From contig DQHT01000043.1 of assembly GCA_003531115.1 (NCBI GenBank), forward strand, positions 81,412 through 98,192: DNA of 16,781 nucleotides, given 5' to 3'. The stretch comes from Bacteroidota bacterium (lineage in GTDB: Bacteria; Bacteroidota; Bacteroidia; UBA8524). The notes below the pieces were generated by a model that saw nothing but the letters and a program-made list of their open reading frames with translations, did no database searches and had not been told where the DNA came from. Below are positions 14,779 through 16,781 of this stretch, piece by piece. A program made the position numbers and the translations under genes. Positions within the stretch are counted from its first letter, which is position 1. Each line of letters begins with the position of its first letter.

Positions 14779-16152
14779 TTAGTGGTGCTGATGCTGGTGT
14801 TCTTCGTTCATTTTAATGAACTCTTCTGCACTTACTTCTTTCACATCTTTGTTCACCTGCTGCTCAGCCCAGTTAAATACTTTTTCAGTAACAAGGCGGC
14901 GATAGGTTTGATCAACCTGCTGCTCATCTTTCAACAAGCCATCAACATACTGATCCAGCCAATCGAGGTTGCCATCGCCCAGGTTCATGCTGCCGAAATA
15001 GCTCATTACCTGCTGACGCATACTGTCTTTCAGTTCTTCCTGCGTTACGTCCAATTTGTTTTCAGTAACAATTTTATCAGTGATCAGTGTCCAGCGTAAC
15101 TGATTGTTGAATGTTGGATATTCTGCTTCTACCTGCTCAGCCGATTTAGGTTTTTCACCAGAAGTAGCCAGCCATTTTTTCAGAAAGCTTTCAGGCAGTT
15201 CCATGGTTGTTTCATCGAGCAACACGTGGTAGAGGTGATGCTGAAGCTGGTTGCTGCTTTGTTTGTCCCAATATACCTGGATGTCTGCCTCAATAGCTGC
15301 ACGGAATTCAGCTTCTGTTGCAATGGTTTTACCGGGTAGTGCTTCTTTGAAAAACTCTTCGTTCAGTTCACGCTTTTCAATCAAACCAACTTTTGTGATG
15401 GTGAGTTTGAACAGCTTGCCTTCCACTTCTGCTGCATCTTTAAAACCAAGATCGCCAATAACCCAGTTGCGTTCTTTTTCTTCAAATGCATCCTGCAAAC
15501 TAACTACAAGCGTATCGCCTGTTTTAGCACCTTGCAGTTTGGCACGGTAGGCTTCCGTAAAATATTTTACCAGTAAGGAATTATCTTTTTTCACACCGCC
15601 TTCCACTACATTGCCATCTGCATCGCTTTCTTCAAAGGTGAGGTTGAGTACATTGTCGTCGCTGCTTACAGTTTCAGGCTCTGTCATTTTGCCGAAACGG
15701 TTTTGCAAACGCTCGATCTCTTCGTTCACCATTTCAGCTGTTGCTTTTACACGGAAATAGGGTGCTTTCTTTTTAGCGAGATCAATTTCAAACGCAGGTT
15801 TCAAACCAATTTCAAAATCAAAGCTGTAATCAACAGGCGCATCCATGCTGGGCTTAAATTCTGCATTGGCAAGAGGAAGTGGCTGTGCAAAAATGTCAAG
15901 TTTTTCGGCAGCGAGGTAATCGTTTAATCCTTTTTCAATATTGCGGATCACTTCTTCAGTGAAAATGCCTTGTCCGTACATTTTCTTCACCATACCTGCG
16001 GGCACCATGCCTTTCCGGAAGCCAGGGATATTCGCCTGCTTGCTATATGTTTTCAACGTTTTTTCAAACGCAGGAAAGTATTCCTCTTTTGTAATTTTTA
16101 CTGTGAGTTTATCGGTTAACAAACCAATGTTTTCTCTTGTTACTGTAGCCAT
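14779..16152 (-). CDS. tig: Trigger factor, ribosome-associated chaperone
   Basis: 457 residues from ATG 16152 (MATVTRENIG); the in-frame opening to 16212 only translates the word-repeat hairpin and is rejected. Trigger factor binds beside the ribosome exit tunnel and shields new chains. The ribosome-binding loop is clear: NIPGFRKGMVPAGMVKKMYG, with GFRKG at 44-48. The middle region, where the FKBP-type prolyl isomerase domain normally lies, is hard to match: residues around DNVLNLTFEESDADGNVVEGG and LQGAKTGDTLVVSL keep the outline, but the typical active-site aromatics are not evident, so isomerase activity is doubtful. The C-terminal helical arms follow. The tail is His-rich (EEHQHQHH). It is 25 residues longer than the E. 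coli protein. It lies between tRNA-Leu and the clpP pair, the usual tig-clpP-clpX order. Confidence 0.95.
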   Translation of the reverse strand: MATVTRENIGLLTDKLTVKITKEEYFPAFEKTLKTYSKQANIPGFRKGMVPAGMVKKMYGQGIFTEEVIRNIEKGLNDYLAAEKLDIFAQPLPLANAEFKPSMDAPVDYSFDFEIGLKPAFEIDLAKKKAPYFRVKATAEMVNEEIERLQNRFGKMTEPETVSSDDNVLNLTFEESDADGNVVEGGVKKDNSLLVKYFTEAYRAKLQGAKTGDTLVVSLQDAFEEKERNWVIGDLGFKDAAEVEGKLFKLTITKVGLIEKRELNEEFFKEALPGKTIATEAEFRAAIEADIQVYWDKQSSNQLQHHLYHVLLDETTMELPESFLKKWLATSGEKPKSAEQVEAEYPTFNNQLRWTLITDKIVTENKLDVTQEELKDSMRQQVMSYFGSMNLGDGNLDWLDQYVDGLLKDEQQVDQTYRRLVTEKVFNWAEQQVNKDVKEVSAEEFIKMNEEHQHQHH

Positions 16153-16159
16153 AAATAAC

Positions 16160-16232
16160 GTTGAATGTTTGAATGTTAAAAGTTTAAGGTTGGAGGTCGA
16201 ACGTTGAAACATTCAACTTTAAACCTTAAACT
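16160..16232. repeat. Interleaved inverted words between tRNA-Leu and tig (A-B-A'-B')
   Basis: Word A GTTGAATGTTT (16160-16170) pairs perfectly with AAACATTCAAC (16207-16217). Word B AGTTTAAGGTT (16181-16191) pairs perfectly with AACCTTAAACT (16222-16232). Both are 11 bp, and the order A-B-A'-B' means they cannot both form as simple nested stems. A local GTTGAA-ACA-TTCAAC hairpin (16203-16217) is also possible. GAATGTT recurs at an 8-base step inside word A and its right flank. It lies just past the tRNA 3' end and runs to 8 bases before the tig ATG. Confidence 0.85.
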
Positions 16233-16244
16233 GTAGTTGTTTTG

Positions 16245-16326
16245 TCCGGATGGAGGGACTCGAACCCCCACACCTTACGGCATCAGATCCTAAGTCTGAC
16301 GTGTCTACCAATTTCACCACATCCGG
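16245..16326 (-). tRNA. tRNA-Leu, anticodon UAG
   Basis: The minus strand folds into an 82-base class II tRNA. The acceptor is CCGGATG with CATCCGG and discriminator A, then TG, D arm GTG-AAATTGGTAGA-CAC, anticodon arm TCAGA-CTTAGGA-TCTGA with anticodon TAG, a long variable arm TGCCGTAAGGTGT, and T arm GGGGG-TTCGAGT-CCCTC. The long variable arm and A73 fit leucine. CCA is not encoded (the next bases are CAA). It reads CUA and, by wobble, other CUN codons. Confidence 0.95.
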
Positions 16327-16335
16327 AGTCAAAAA

Positions 16336-16385
16336 TCCAATGTAAAAAATCCAAATTCCAATGCTGCTGTGCATTTGGGTATTGG
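16336..16385. repeat. TCCAANN words with partial inverted copy
   Basis: TCCAATG at 16336-16342, then TCCAAAT and TCCAATG at 16350-16363 at a 7-base step. Bases 16371-16385 carry imperfect complements (GCATTTGG, GTATTGG). The hairpin is weak and bulged. It lies between tRNA-Leu and its probable promoter. Confidence 0.5.
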
Positions 16386-16418
16386 TTTTTGTGATTTGGA
16401 ATTTTTTTTAATGGGCTG

Positions 16419-16426
16419 CAAAGGTA
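16419..16426 (-). promoter_or_regulatory. -7 box likely driving tRNA-Leu
   Basis: TACCTTTG on the minus strand is an exact TAnnTTTG match, about 93 bases before the tRNA 5' end. No TTG stands at the usual distance upstream, so the -33 element is missing or weak. Confidence 0.45.
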
Positions 16427-16483
16427 GGGGGTTTCTGTTATTCACGTGCTTTCGCAAGCGGCTTTTTCCTAAATTCGCATTTA

Positions 16484-16781
16484 CTGGAAACAACATCAAA
16501 CATACCGGCCTATACCCTTACCCCCGAGCAGGAAAAAAAGGAAATCCTTCGTCATTACCGCAGTTTGCTGCGTTCCCTTAAAACAAAACTCAAAAAAGGC
16601 GATAAGGAACTGGTGCGTACTGCCTTTGAAATGGCAGCCGATGCACACAAGACCATGCGCCGGAAAAGTGGGGAACCCTACATCTTACATCCATTGGCGG
16701 TGGCGCAGATCTGTGTAGAAGAAATCGGGCTGGGGGTACGATCAACTATTTGTGCTTTGCTGCACGATACCGTGGAAGATA
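16484..16781 (+). CDS. rel: Bifunctional (p)ppGpp synthetase/hydrolase Rel, N-terminal part
   Basis: 99 codons before the window ends, in frame to the last base. Rel makes and degrades the alarmone (p)ppGpp in the stringent response. The N-terminal hydrolase domain is visible: TPEQEKKEILRHYRSLLRSL, then KSGEPYILHPLAVA with His69, and ALLHDTVED with the metal-binding His94-Asp95. The intact HD pair indicates a hydrolase-competent, SpoT/Rel-type enzyme, unlike E. coli RelA. There is no ATG, GTG or TTG between the upstream in-frame stop (TAA near 16409) and codon 50 (ATG 16631), which is too far into the domain. CTG 16484 (then GAAACAACATCA) gives the N-terminal length expected of Bacteroidota Rel and is my choice; a sequence error at that base is possible. 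Confidence 0.85.
   Translation, partial: METTSNIPAYTLTPEQEKKEILRHYRSLLRSLKTKLKKGDKELVRTAFEMAADAHKTMRRKSGEPYILHPLAVAQICVEEIGLGVRSTICALLHDTVED

Noticed and set aside
14629..15099. Open plus-strand frame of 156 codons
   Set aside because: It is mostly antisense to the trigger factor C-terminus and crosses the tig terminator.
16153..16212. Longer N-terminus for trigger factor
   Set aside because: The extension is only the translated word-repeat region; MATVTRENIG is the family-like start.
16369..16581. Open plus-strand frame of 70 codons over the rel start
   Set aside because: It overlaps the true Rel frame (ending in LLHDTVED) in another frame and has no recognisable content, though it does have an ATG.

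Overview
The window looks like chromosomal DNA of a Bacteroidota bacterium, most likely from the Chitinophagales/Saprospiria side; the family-level placement is a guess. The evidence is a family S46 dipeptidyl-peptidase, a type IX secretion C-terminal sorting domain, promoter-like TAnnTTTG (-7) with TTG (-33) boxes, few Shine-Dalgarno sites, and a tig-clpP-clpP-clpX cluster. It holds 12 complete protein genes, two protein genes cut by the window edges, and one tRNA. I see no IS element, phage, CRISPR array or defence island.

Layout. 1-3696 (+): the 3' part of yidC, an RlmI-like 23S rRNA methyltransferase and a MATE exporter, packed with 1-2 nt gaps. 3685-4836 (-): a diverged PiT-like permease whose end overlaps the MATE end by 12 bp. 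5012-7620 (+): a secreted S46 peptidase overlapping by one base a DUF4920 lipoprotein. 7687-11476 (-): a VWA protein with both a lipoprotein-like N-terminus and a T9SS tail, a 3-oxoadipyl-CoA-type thiolase, and a UMF1-family MFS permease. 11477-11793: a gene-free 317 bp stretch of short repeats. 11794-16326 (-): tRNA-Leu(UAG), trigger factor, two different ClpP subunits and ClpX, the protein quality-control block. 16484-end (+): the start of a bifunctional Rel (p)ppGpp synthetase/hydrolase that has no ATG, GTG or TTG at its expected start.

The genes are mostly housekeeping: membrane insertion (YidC), ribosome modification (RlmI), nascent-chain folding (trigger factor), proteolysis (ClpXP) and the stringent response (Rel). 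The accessory part is peptide scavenging (S46), a surface VWA protein and transporters.

The most unusual signal lies between the genes. Nearly every non-operonic gap after 7600 holds an array of short words with period 7 or 8, usually with an inverted copy forming a long hairpin. Each locus uses a different word (TGGGACTG, AGTTATG, ACCATGG, GGGTTCT, GCTCCCCC, TAGTTNN, TCCAANN). Several begin at or just after the stop codon of the upstream gene. They share an architecture, not a sequence. The tRNA-Leu/tig copy has two words in interleaved order (A-B-A'-B'), so its stems must compete or form a pseudoknot. Other points of note are the tandem ClpP pair, a possible CTG start for Rel, and two genes whose predicted promoters leave almost no 5' leader.
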